Source: Caldifarciminota bacterium (lineage in GTDB: Bacteria > Hydrothermota > Hydrothermia > LBFQ01). From it: DNA of 64,000 nucleotides. The stretch spans positions 1 to 64,000 of the forward strand of contig JALWYV010000014.1 of the NCBI GenBank assembly GCA_027003075.1. The letters are read 5' to 3'. This document shows positions 1 to 9,667 of the stretch, one piece after another. The number at the start of each line of letters is the position of its first letter. Within the stretch, counting starts at the first letter, position 1. The notes under the pieces are model-generated. The model saw only the letters and a list, made by a program, of their open reading frames with translations. It searched no databases and was not told where the DNA came from. The position numbers and the translations under genes are program-made.

Positions 1-1
1 C

Positions 2-1207
2 CTGATAGAGGAGAACAGGCTTCTGGAGGTTCTGGGGTTTGAGAATAGGGGAGTATTCTTCCCGGAGGTTCACAGCCAGTTCAAAATAGCCATAATCATA
101 GCCCAGAAAGGAGGCAAAACCGAAGATTCTATAACGACCTTCTTCCTCTCCCGGAGGCCTGAAGACCTTGACAGACCGAAACGCCACATGTCCTACACCG
201 TAAGCCTACTGAAACAACTGTCTCCGGAGAAGTACGCCTTCCTTGAGCTGCACTCCGATATGGACGTACGGATAGTTAGCAAGTGCTACGAGCAGTACAG
301 ACCCCTGAAGGACGGATCCCATCCGTGGAAGATAGAATTCACGAGGGACCTTGATATGACCAACGACCGCCATCTCTTCCACGAGGACGGGGGAGATATG
401 CCCCTATACGAGGGTAAGATGATCTGGCAGTTCCGCCACGACTGGGCGCCACCCCGCTACTGGTTGAAGGTGGAGGAGTTAAAGGCCGTAAAACGCAGGG
501 ATGGAAGGCCGAGGTTCCAGCTGGAAGATGGTTCGTGGAGGTGGGAGCATTACAGGGTGGGGTTTAGAGAAGTGGCGAGCAGCACGAATATACGAACGTT
601 AATATCCACCTTAGCTCCAACAAACCTTCTGTTTGGGCATACCGTATGGGCAGAGGACGAACCTCAAAAATTATCTCCCATCTTGAAACTATTTACCACA
701 GCATATTTCAATAGCTTTATTGCGGACTATATAATACGGCTCTTCGCGACAACCCATGTTCAGAAGAGTTTTATAAACCGCCTCCCCTTCCCCTCCCTTC
801 CCGAAGACGACCCCCGCCTGCAGCGTATAGCCCACCTCTCCGCCCGTCTCGTAGGCTACACCGAAGACTTTGCCGACCTCATGGCCTCCGTTGGCCTTGA
901 CTGGGAGAAGGATGGCATACCACCCTTATGCCCCAAACACCGCAAAGAGGCCTATACTTCCGGCAGAATGGACACCTACCTGCTCCCCGACTTCTGCGAA
1001 GAGTGCTGCCGCCTGCAGATGGAGAGGATACGCCTTAGAGCCGAAATAGATGTGATAGTAGCCCGCGACATCTTCCACCTGACACGGGAGGAGTACGAAC
1101 ACGTCCTCAACTCCGTCCGCGCTGGCAAAGATAGACCCAGCCCGCTAAGGACCTACATGGAGGCTCTGAAGGGGGAGATCCGCAGGAGGTGGGATTCAGG
1201 GGTATAA
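2..1207 (+). CDS. C-terminal part of Eco57I-like / type IIG restriction-modification N6-adenine methyltransferase (5' truncated by window)
   Basis: Frame is open from nt 2 (LIEENRLLEVLGFENRGVFFPEVHSQFKIAIIIAQKGGKTED...). Motifs DLDMTNDRHLF, PLYEGKMIWQF and the tail AEIDVIVARDIFHLTREEYEHVL are typical of Eco57I/PglX-class enzymes. Confidence 0.72.
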   Translation: MIEENRLLEVLGFENRGVFFPEVHSQFKIAIIIAQKGGKTEDSITTFFLSRRPEDLDRPKRHMSYTVSLLKQLSPEKYAFLELHSDMDVRIVSKCYEQYRPLKDGSHPWKIEFTRDLDMTNDRHLFHEDGGDMPLYEGKMIWQFRHDWAPPRYWLKVEELKAVKRRDGRPRFQLEDGSWRWEHYRVGFREVASSTNIRTLISTLAPTNLLFGHTVWAEDEPQKLSPILKLFTTAYFNSFIADYIIRLFATTHVQKSFINRLPFPSLPEDDPRLQRIAHLSARLVGYTEDFADLMASVGLDWEKDGIPPLCPKHRKEAYTSGRMDTYLLPDFCEECCRLQMERIRLRAEIDVIVARDIFHLTREEYEHVLNSVRAGKDRPSPLRTYMEALKGEIRRRWDSGV

Positions 1208-1208
1208 T
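1203..1208 (+). promoter_or_regulatory. -10 element TATAAT, 8 nt before ATG 1217; overlaps stop codon of upstream RM gene
   Basis: ggggTATAATagggggttATG; same geometry as many other operon heads in the window. Confidence 0.6.
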
Positions 1209-1216
1209 AGGGGGTT

Positions 1217-2137
1217 ATGAAGTGTACTCCTAATAATTTTGAGAGGTTAGTGGAGGAATATAACAGGACGGTAAAGAACTTTATATCTTCCGGTAACTCT
1301 AGGAAGCGTAAAAGTACTGAAGAATGGGCAGAAAATTTGAGGTTTTTTGTGGAAAGAGCTTTAGAAATTTGGTATTGCTTTGCGAAGATACACGACCTGC
1401 CATTATATAGAGTAGAATTCAAAAAATCTTTGGAGAGTATAGGAGAAAGTATAGAAGAAGAATACGCTAAGCCTCCGAAAAGAGCAGAAGGATGGGCTAT
1501 ATTTATTGATTTCACCAGATCCACATCTTATTTTGATAATGATATAGGGTACTTAGAAAATTACTCTGGATACATACTGTTTAGTGCCTTTAATATGTTT
1601 CTTAAAACGTATTTACGTATAACGGGTGGGGAATTTCTTGAGAATACTGGAGATGGAGCGTTTATTTTTAAACCTTTAAAATTAAAATCGCACAATCCTT
1701 TAAAATCACACAATATTAGCACTGATATCTTGAATATACTCATAGCGGCGGAGTTTTTAAAAATAAAAGCAGAAAAACTAGGACTTTTAAACTTTAAAGA
1801 CTCCAGAAAGGCAATTATTCATATCGGTATAGCAAAAGGGAAAGGATATATGATACAGTGGGGATGTGATAAAAAATTTATATCAAAAGCATCGTGGGAA
1901 GCAGCCAATAATTGTAAAGAAGCACCGAGGGAGTACGATATTATTGTAAATGATTCACAAGTGAAGGGTTCTGAACGTATAATTAAGTATTCGTATATTT
2001 ACACACAAACCCCCTTAAAATTTCTTATTAGAAATTACCAATCAAAAATGGGGAGGGATACATACGGAAAATTAATCCTTCTTGATCGTAATTATCCAAA
2101 CGTGCAATATATACTTCCCGTTATTATAAGCACATAA
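1217..2137 (+). CDS. Class III nucleotidyl cyclase-like protein; candidate Pycsar pyrimidine cyclase (PycC-like)
   Basis: GWAIFIDFTRSTSYF (first metal-binding Asp), GGEFLENTGDGAFIF (GDG motif, second metal Asp), IHIGIAKGKGYMIQWG...ISKASWEAANN (cyclase C-terminal half). Adjacent gene is PycTM-like. AT-rich relative to neighbours. Confidence 0.7.
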   Translation: MKCTPNNFERLVEEYNRTVKNFISSGNSRKRKSTEEWAENLRFFVERALEIWYCFAKIHDLPLYRVEFKKSLESIGESIEEEYAKPPKRAEGWAIFIDFTRSTSYFDNDIGYLENYSGYILFSAFNMFLKTYLRITGGEFLENTGDGAFIFKPLKLKSHNPLKSHNISTDILNILIAAEFLKIKAEKLGLLNFKDSRKAIIHIGIAKGKGYMIQWGCDKKFISKASWEAANNCKEAPREYDIIVNDSQVKGSERIIKYSYIYTQTPLKFLIRNYQSKMGRDTYGKLILLDRNYPNVQYILPVIIST

Positions 2138-2139
2138 CC

Positions 2140-2709
2140 ATGCAGGAACAACTTTTTAAACAACTCAACTACATTCACGAATACATCAACCGTGCGGACA
2201 ATAAAATGCATATACTTCTGGGTTTTCATTTTCTTCTCATTGCTCCGGTGGTTAAACGAGCAAACGAGGTTTTTTCCTACTTTTTAAGAAGTCTTAACTA
2301 TCAAAGTAGCGGCATAGATCCTTCAAAGTGTATATTTTTAGGTATTTTCTTCGTTTTTCTTATTCTATTTGCATATTTTGAGGGCAAATTTTTATATCTT
2401 TTTTACCGTACCCTTCTTCCTGATCTATCTACTGAGGACAAAGTAGGTACCGATTACAAATCCGTAATTTTCTGGGGACATATAGCGTGGAAATACAGAG
2501 ATTTAAATGAGTTTCGTTCTGCTTTGGAGAAAGCCATAAAGGATGAAAATATCTACGAAGATGATATTATTACACAAATATACATAAACTCCTTAATAGC
2601 ATCACATAAGTTTGAAAAAGTTCAAAAAGCTTACACTCTCCTTCCGTGGAGTATAGTAATCGCCGTCATTACATATCTGATCGGAAACTTGATTCTGGCT
2701 TTACCTTAA
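2140..2709 (+). CDS. Small transmembrane effector resembling PycTM / DUF5706 (Pycsar effector)
   Basis: N-term YINRADNKMHILLGFHFLLI (AD.K...LLG then TM), second TM helix, VIFWGHIAWKYRDLNEFRSALEKA (FFGdIa..s..eY-like), IYINSLIASHKFEKVQKAYTLLPWSIVIAVITYLIG (conserved C-terminal segment plus TM). Starts 2 nt after the cyclase stop. Confidence 0.68.
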   Translation: MQEQLFKQLNYIHEYINRADNKMHILLGFHFLLIAPVVKRANEVFSYFLRSLNYQSSGIDPSKCIFLGIFFVFLILFAYFEGKFLYLFYRTLLPDLSTEDKVGTDYKSVIFWGHIAWKYRDLNEFRSALEKAIKDENIYEDDIITQIYINSLIASHKFEKVQKAYTLLPWSIVIAVITYLIGNLILALP

Positions 2710-2733
2710 CAGAGTTATATTTCCTGACCCCTC

Positions 2734-4527
2734 CTAATACGGTATGTCCTCCATCAACTTATCCACCTTGTCCACCTCGTCCAGTTTACCGAGGGCGAAG
2801 TAAAGTACCTTCGCCTCCTCAAGGTAGTTCCGGGCCTTGTAGGCCTTACCGAGAGCCTTATATGCCATGCCCAGATACTTGTATATATCCGCCCTCTCGG
2901 CGTCCGTGAGGTCAGGCTTCTGAAGTTCCTCCTCAAGCAACCTTATGGCCTCGTAGTCCTTCTTAAGGTTGATCAAAGATACCGCCAGAAGTATCTTGGC
3001 CTCTCTGACGTCCTTATAGTCCGGGTACAGGCTCACTATCTTCCGGAAAGTCTGGGCGGCATCGCTCCACATCTTCAGGTTGTAGTATATCTTACCGGCG
3101 GATAGGAGAGCGTCCGGAGCCTGCGGATGTTTTGGAAACTCCACACCCATCCGGTAGAGATAGCGGGCTGCCAGTGTATCCTTACCCTCCTCAAGGAACT
3201 TACCTCCCCAGTAGAGGAAGGCGTCCGCCACCTCGTTACTGTTGGGGAACTCCCTCAGGAACTCCCAGAGGATGGTCGTGTCCTGCTTTGCGAGGATGGA
3301 GTAAACCTGCTGCGCTCTCTGGCGGGCTATCTCGTAGAGATCGGAGTTCGGATAGTTAGTGTACAGTTGTTTCAGGTACTTGAGGGCCTCCCGGTGTTCT
3401 CCCTCGTTGTAGTAGATCTCGGCCAGAGTGTAAAGCGCCCTCGGGGCGTCCGGATGGTTGGGAAACCTCTCAACGAACCACACGAGGGTCTTCTTAGCGG
3501 CTTCCTGTCTGTTCGTACCGAGGTAGATGGTGTACGTACGGTAGGCGGCATCCCCTGCCCTCGGAAGGTTGGCGTAATCCTCCATAACCTTCTGGTAATA
3601 ACTTATGGCCTGATCGTACTGTCTCATGGCCTCGTACACGAACCCGATGTAGTACAGGACCTCCGCATCCGTTGGAGGGTGACCCGTTTTACCTATGCTG
3701 AGAAGGACGTTTAAGGCCTCATCAAGTCTCCCTACGTTGAAGGCGGATATGGCCAGAGCAAGCTGGGCGTGGGCCTTCATAACACCCGTGAGGTGCGGAA
3801 CGGCCTGTTTTGCGTGGTTATAGGAGTCCTCGTACTTGCCGGCGTGCAGGTTACACCACGACGCCCCCATCCGGGAGAGGGCTACAAGGAGGGGCTTTTT
3901 GCCCTCGTTAACGTTGCGGACGTAGATGGATTCCGCCTGAAGCCAGTGTTTTCCGTAGAAGTTGGCCTCACCGGAGGCCCAGATGACCCACCCTATCCCC
4001 TCGTTCCACGGTCTGTTGTAGTAGTCCGACAGGAATATGCTTCCGTAAGCCCTGCCGCCCTCCGGGTCCTTGCTGTAAACGTAAGCCAGTATATAGTACG
4101 TCCTCGCAACGTAGGACGGCCCGCCCGTAAGGTAATCGGACTGCACCACGTCGCTCAAGACCTCAATCCCGTCCTTGAAGAGGCCTACCCTGACCAGCCC
4201 CACACCGTACTTCGCAGCCTGAAGATACCACTTTTTAATCTCCTCCTTATCCGGTCCCTTAGAGAACCAGCCCTTCTTCTTCGGTTTCGGTGGTAACCTG
4301 TAGGAGTTGAAGAACCTCAAAGAGTCCTCAAACCTCAGGGACATTATATCCTTCCAGTCGGGTACGAGGGAACTCATATCCGGCATGTAGAAGTAGAGAG
4401 GGCGTTTGAAGTCCGTTATCTCAAACTCGGCCTCACCGGTTATGACCTCCTCCTCCTCAACGGCCTGACCGGAGGGTGCCTGCTGATTTAAAGTATCCGG
4501 CTCCTGAAGGAGTAAAAACAGCAACAT
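2734..4527 (-). CDS. TPR-repeat envelope protein (BamD/YbgF-like TPR arrays)
   Basis: Multiple TPR/SEL-like units (AEVLYYIGFVYEAMRQYDQAISYYQKVMEDY; PDAPRALYTLAEIYYNEGEHREALKYLKQLYTNYP); hydrophobic N-terminus; -10 TAAAAT 8 nt upstream. Confidence 0.8.
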   Translation of the reverse strand: MLLFLLLQEPDTLNQQAPSGQAVEEEEVITGEAEFEITDFKRPLYFYMPDMSSLVPDWKDIMSLRFEDSLRFFNSYRLPPKPKKKGWFSKGPDKEEIKKWYLQAAKYGVGLVRVGLFKDGIEVLSDVVQSDYLTGGPSYVARTYYILAYVYSKDPEGGRAYGSIFLSDYYNRPWNEGIGWVIWASGEANFYGKHWLQAESIYVRNVNEGKKPLLVALSRMGASWCNLHAGKYEDSYNHAKQAVPHLTGVMKAHAQLALAISAFNVGRLDEALNVLLSIGKTGHPPTDAEVLYYIGFVYEAMRQYDQAISYYQKVMEDYANLPRAGDAAYRTYTIYLGTNRQEAAKKTLVWFVERFPNHPDAPRALYTLAEIYYNEGEHREALKYLKQLYTNYPNSDLYEIARQRAQQVYSILAKQDTTILWEFLREFPNSNEVADAFLYWGGKFLEEGKDTLAARYLYRMGVEFPKHPQAPDALLSAGKIYYNLKMWSDAAQTFRKIVSLYPDYKDVREAKILLAVSLINLKKDYEAIRLLEEELQKPDLTDAERADIYKYLGMAYKALGKAYKARNYLEEAKVLYFALGKLDEVDKVDKLMEDIPY

Positions 4528-4556
4528 TAGTGGTTATTTTAATCCCGTAAAGAAGA

Positions 4557-5426
4557 TTATGAAGGTCGTCCCTTTCTAAAGGCCCTTATACCGTAGTAAG
4601 AGACGAATACGACCCCAACGATGACTAAGACAAAGACCGCCCCCATGACGTAGTAGAGCAGTTCCTTTTTGACGGGAGGCGTTCCCACGTAGAAGGCTAT
4701 CCTGCCGCTCCCCTCCCACACCCGTATCTTCTCCCCCTCAAACTCCTCCGTACCTCTGTACGTGGCGTACTTCACCTGAACGGGTACCAGCGTGTCTACC
4801 AGTAGTTTGTAGCTGTCGGCCCCACTCCTCTCCACACCGAAATCCTCCTTAACGACCACGTAAGAGAGGGCGAAGTTCCCCTCCCCCGGAAGTATCAGGG
4901 GGTTCAGGATCACCCAGCCGTCCTTCCTTATTACGTCATCGTCCCCCGTACTCATGGACAGGGCCGTGGCCCCTTCCGGCACCTTTATCCGCACGGAAGG
5001 ACCCCTGTAGGCGTACTTGCTGTTGTTAAATACGAAGAAGACCTCCACCACCCTGTACCCGCCACGGTCCCGCAGGAGACCTATGTTTTCGGAGGTTAAC
5101 TTAATAACGGATGAGTCGTAGGTTACGTCGTAAACGAAAATGTCCATGGCCGTATCTTTACCCACCACGACTACCCTTGAGGGAAAAACCTCCCCCCGGT
5201 ACATCACGTTAAAGGCCAGAACGTGGACCGAGGGCGGGACGTAGGTGTCGCCCATGCCGTAGATCTCAACCGTGTCTATCACCCGGATGTTCCCGTCCGG
5301 TGTGAAGGTTACGACCTCGGTAAGGAGGGTGTCGTTTACGTAGGTGTTGGCGGTGAGGTTGAGAACCCTTAGATGTATCGGTTTAACATCAAAGGGGGTG
5401 TTTTGAGACAGGAGGAACCAGAGCAT
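4557..5426 (-). CDS. Hypothetical exported protein with C-terminal transmembrane anchor
   Basis: Signal-like N-terminus MLWFLLSQN; C-term KKELLYYVMGAVFVLVIVGVVFVSYYGIRAFRKGR; operon context. Confidence 0.65.
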   Translation of the reverse strand: MLWFLLSQNTPFDVKPIHLRVLNLTANTYVNDTLLTEVVTFTPDGNIRVIDTVEIYGMGDTYVPPSVHVLAFNVMYRGEVFPSRVVVVGKDTAMDIFVYDVTYDSSVIKLTSENIGLLRDRGGYRVVEVFFVFNNSKYAYRGPSVRIKVPEGATALSMSTGDDDVIRKDGWVILNPLILPGEGNFALSYVVVKEDFGVERSGADSYKLLVDTLVPVQVKYATYRGTEEFEGEKIRVWEGSGRIAFYVGTPPVKKELLYYVMGAVFVLVIVGVVFVSYYGIRAFRKGRPS

Positions 5427-5439
5427 CCCGACCCTTCAA

Positions 5440-6264
5440 TCAGAGCGAAAGGGCTTTAAGTACCTTCTTGAAGAGTAGCCTGACTATTCCGAGGTTCTTC
5501 TCCTCAAACTCGCCCATTACGTAGAGCGAGCCCACACGTTCACCGTACAGGGTATGACCGTTTTTAAGCAGGATAAAGAGTCTGTTGACAAGCCCCGAAG
5601 CCAGAGTACCGAGGATGGGGTCGTACTCGTTGGGCCATCCACCCTTCAGGACGTAAACCTTCCCCTCCTCTATACGGAAAAGGCGTACGAGTTCGGGTAT
5701 GGATACATCAACGGGCTGCTCCACTATGTCGTACCGCGCCTTTACCTCCGTTTCGGCCTCGGATACGACCGGTTCCGAAACCTCCTCCACTCTCGGCGTT
5801 TCCTCTACCGGGATAGGCGCCTCCTCCACAGGAGCCACCTCCTGCACTTCCTGAGGCTCCTCCTTCTGAACTTCCTCCGCGAACAGAGGGCCGGAAGGTA
5901 TCTCTATCTTCTGCTCAGGCTGAGTTTCCTTTTCCTCAACTTCGGGTATTATTGGAGTTTCTTCCAGCTCTTTGTCCAGTTTCTGCAGTAGATCTTCGGT
6001 CTCCTCCTTCTCCTGCCTGCTCTCAAGGACTTTCTTCAACCTCTCCTCAAGGCTCTCCACGTCCTTCATAGCCCTCTCCTTCATCTTCTCCATTACCTCG
6101 GGAAGGGTACGGAGCAACCGGTCGGCCGTGTCTATATCAAAGGGGGTGTTCTCGTCTATGGCATCTATATCAACGCCCGAGAGTTCCGCCCATAACTTTA
6201 TGGCCTCCGGGTCGTTTCCCAGTTCCTCCTTCCCCTGAAGTACTATCATATAAAGTTCAGACAT
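5440..6264 (-). CDS. Hypothetical protein: helical N-terminus, acidic Pro/Glu linker, about 85-aa C-terminal domain
   Basis: Overlaps the upstream V-ATPase C gene by 8 nt; SD aaaGGAGGtagcacATG; EEVQKEEPQEVQEVAPVEEAPIPVEETPRVEE linker. Confidence 0.65.
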   Translation of the reverse strand: MSELYMIVLQGKEELGNDPEAIKLWAELSGVDIDAIDENTPFDIDTADRLLRTLPEVMEKMKERAMKDVESLEERLKKVLESRQEKEETEDLLQKLDKELEETPIIPEVEEKETQPEQKIEIPSGPLFAEEVQKEEPQEVQEVAPVEEAPIPVEETPRVEEVSEPVVSEAETEVKARYDIVEQPVDVSIPELVRLFRIEEGKVYVLKGGWPNEYDPILGTLASGLVNRLFILLKNGHTLYGERVGSLYVMGEFEEKNLGIVRLLFKKVLKALSL

Positions 6265-7243
6265 GTGCTACCTCCTTTATTCTCTCCGGACTTAGACCGA
6301 AGGACTTCGCGTAAACGATCGTCCTTAGCCGTATGGCCTCCCTCTCCAACAGCCAGAGGTACTCCATCACGGCGAAGAAGCTCACCGGCTCAACGGCAAA
6401 GCCCCTCTTAACGTCCTCAAAGAACCTCCTCTCAAAGGCCTCGTCTATCTTCTCAAGCGAGAAGGGGCCGTCAAAGGATACGTACTTACGTACCAGATTC
6501 TCCAGTTCCTCCACGTCCTCCATCACCATAACGTGGCGCTTTATCTTCGGGCTTATGTACCCCCCATCTATCCAGTAGGATGGGCGTTCCCCGGAGGATA
6601 GGGATATGTACGCCATGGCGATGTTCTTTGAGTCAACCGTATAGGAGTAGAACTCCCTCACCAAAGGATGCACATCCCTCGCGAAGACGGTGGAGAAGAA
6701 GGACATGTAAACGTTGTATTCAAATCCGGCGAGGTTACCGTTCCTCAACTCCACTATGGCCTCACGGCTTATGGTAAACGGCAACCCCTTAAAGGCCATC
6801 TTGGCCCTCTCCGCCGCGGAAACGGCGTCCTCCTCCTGAAGGAGCTCCTTAAGCCTTATCTCATCAAGCGCCCCGGCGGGAAAGAGGCTCCTCTCTATGG
6901 CCTTCTCATCCACACCGTAGAACTTACCCCTTACGACCGTTATGAAGTTGTGGAGATCCCACCTGCCGAGGTAAACGTCCAGAGACTCCCTGTACCCGCC
7001 CTCATCCATCAGGGACCTCACCTTCCGGAGTTCATCCGCAAACGCCCGGTTTATGGCGGACACGTACAGATCCACTCCCTCTTTTACACTCTTGAGCTGG
7101 GAAACGTACAGGCCGTAACGGGTATCCTTCAGGATGTTCTCGTAAGCGCCCATATCCTCCCTTACAAGCATCTCGTAAACTTCCGGTTTCAGGAGTTTTG
7201 CCCTTCTGCCTCTCAGCCTGCCGTAAACGTACTCTATGCTCAT
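6257..7243 (-). CDS. V-type ATP synthase subunit C (V-ATPase d-subunit family)
   Basis: YVYGRLRGRRAKLL.., DLYVSAINRAFADELRKV, LGRWDLHNFITVVRGKFYGV, FYSYTVDSKNIAMAYIS: characteristic of the AtpC/NtpC family. Confidence 0.75.
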   Translation of the reverse strand: MSIEYVYGRLRGRRAKLLKPEVYEMLVREDMGAYENILKDTRYGLYVSQLKSVKEGVDLYVSAINRAFADELRKVRSLMDEGGYRESLDVYLGRWDLHNFITVVRGKFYGVDEKAIERSLFPAGALDEIRLKELLQEEDAVSAAERAKMAFKGLPFTISREAIVELRNGNLAGFEYNVYMSFFSTVFARDVHPLVREFYSYTVDSKNIAMAYISLSSGERPSYWIDGGYISPKIKRHVMVMEDVEELENLVRKYVSFDGPFSLEKIDEAFERRFFEDVKRGFAVEPVSFFAVMEYLWLLEREAIRLRTIVYAKSFGLSPERIKEVAHV

Positions 7244-7244
7244 A

Positions 7245-8708
<1,464 letters not shown>

Positions 8709-9656
8709 TTACTCCCGGAAACGGACCTCTATACGCTCGTACTTGGCCCCCTGTCCGAAGTATCCGCGCTTGACGTGGAGTTTCTCCGGATCTATCGGTG
8801 CGTTCTTCAGGATGAGTTCCTTGATAATCTTGGAACGGTCCTCCCAGAGGAAGGTGCCCTTGGAGTAAACGTAGACGTCCACGGGGCCTTTACCCTTGTA
8901 GTAGTCCTTCACGTAGTTCAGCATCTCCACGATGCGCTCTTCGCCGTCGGGCTGAAGAACCGCTCTGCCGGGCTGGAAGATATGTTCAAGGTTCAGGAAG
9001 ACCATGTGGTCCCCCTTGTTGGTCTTGGTAAAGAACCCGACGATCTCGGGAAGCTCCCTGACCTCGCGACGACGGGCCCCGCTCTTGCGCATCAGGATCA
9101 CCCGGTAGGTGAACTTCTCACCGGGCTTTATTACGGGCTTCCCCTTGTCGGAGAAACCGTCCCACTCTATGCGCTTGGGAAGGCCTCCACGTCCCTCATA
9201 GGTCTTAACGGGTATACCCGCCGAGTTGTAGATTATGATCTTCCACTTATCGGGCTTGGGGAACTTGCCGAGCTCTATAACTATCTTGTCGTGTATCATC
9301 CGGGGGTAAACGGGACGTTTAAGGAAGGGGTTGTAGAGCTTTATAACCTCGGCGAGCTCCTTCTCCACGCCGGGAGGAAGGCGCTTCTCAAGGCCCCTCT
9401 CCCTCCTGACGATGAAGCTGTCCAGAGGCTCAAAGGGTCTGAGCTGTACGTCCACTATGGGCTTTACGGCGTCCTCTATCTTGTACTCGGCCTCGGCTAC
9501 GATCTCCTCCTCCTCGGCTATCTCACCACCACCCTGAGCAGGAGCCTCGCTACCCTCCGCAGGGGCGGCCTGCTGTTCACCGCCCTCCGCAGGGGCCTCC
9601 TGAGCGTACGCAAGGGCCGGTATACCCATAAGCAATAACAGTATAAAGTTTCTCAT
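8709..9656 (-). CDS. Envelope protein with FlgD-Ig-like domain and OmpA-like C-terminal region
   Basis: Signal peptide (MRNFILLLLMGIPALAYAQ); WKIIIYNSAGIPVKTYEGRGGLPKRIEWDGFSDKGKPVIKPGEKFTYRV (FlgD-Ig); FQPGRAVLQPDGEERIVEMLNYVKDY (OmpA-like). Confidence 0.7.
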   Translation of the reverse strand: MRNFILLLLMGIPALAYAQEAPAEGGEQQAAPAEGSEAPAQGGGEIAEEEEIVAEAEYKIEDAVKPIVDVQLRPFEPLDSFIVRRERGLEKRLPPGVEKELAEVIKLYNPFLKRPVYPRMIHDKIVIELGKFPKPDKWKIIIYNSAGIPVKTYEGRGGLPKRIEWDGFSDKGKPVIKPGEKFTYRVILMRKSGARRREVRELPEIVGFFTKTNKGDHMVFLNLEHIFQPGRAVLQPDGEERIVEMLNYVKDYYKGKGPVDVYVYSKGTFLWEDRSKIIKELILKNAPIDPEKLHVKRGYFGQGAKYERIEVRFRE

Positions 9657-9667
9657 TTTTACCCTCC

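Noticed and set aside
1153-1524. Minus-strand 123-aa ORF opposite the cyclase
   Set aside because: No SD or promoter; overlaps the better-supported cyclase frame.
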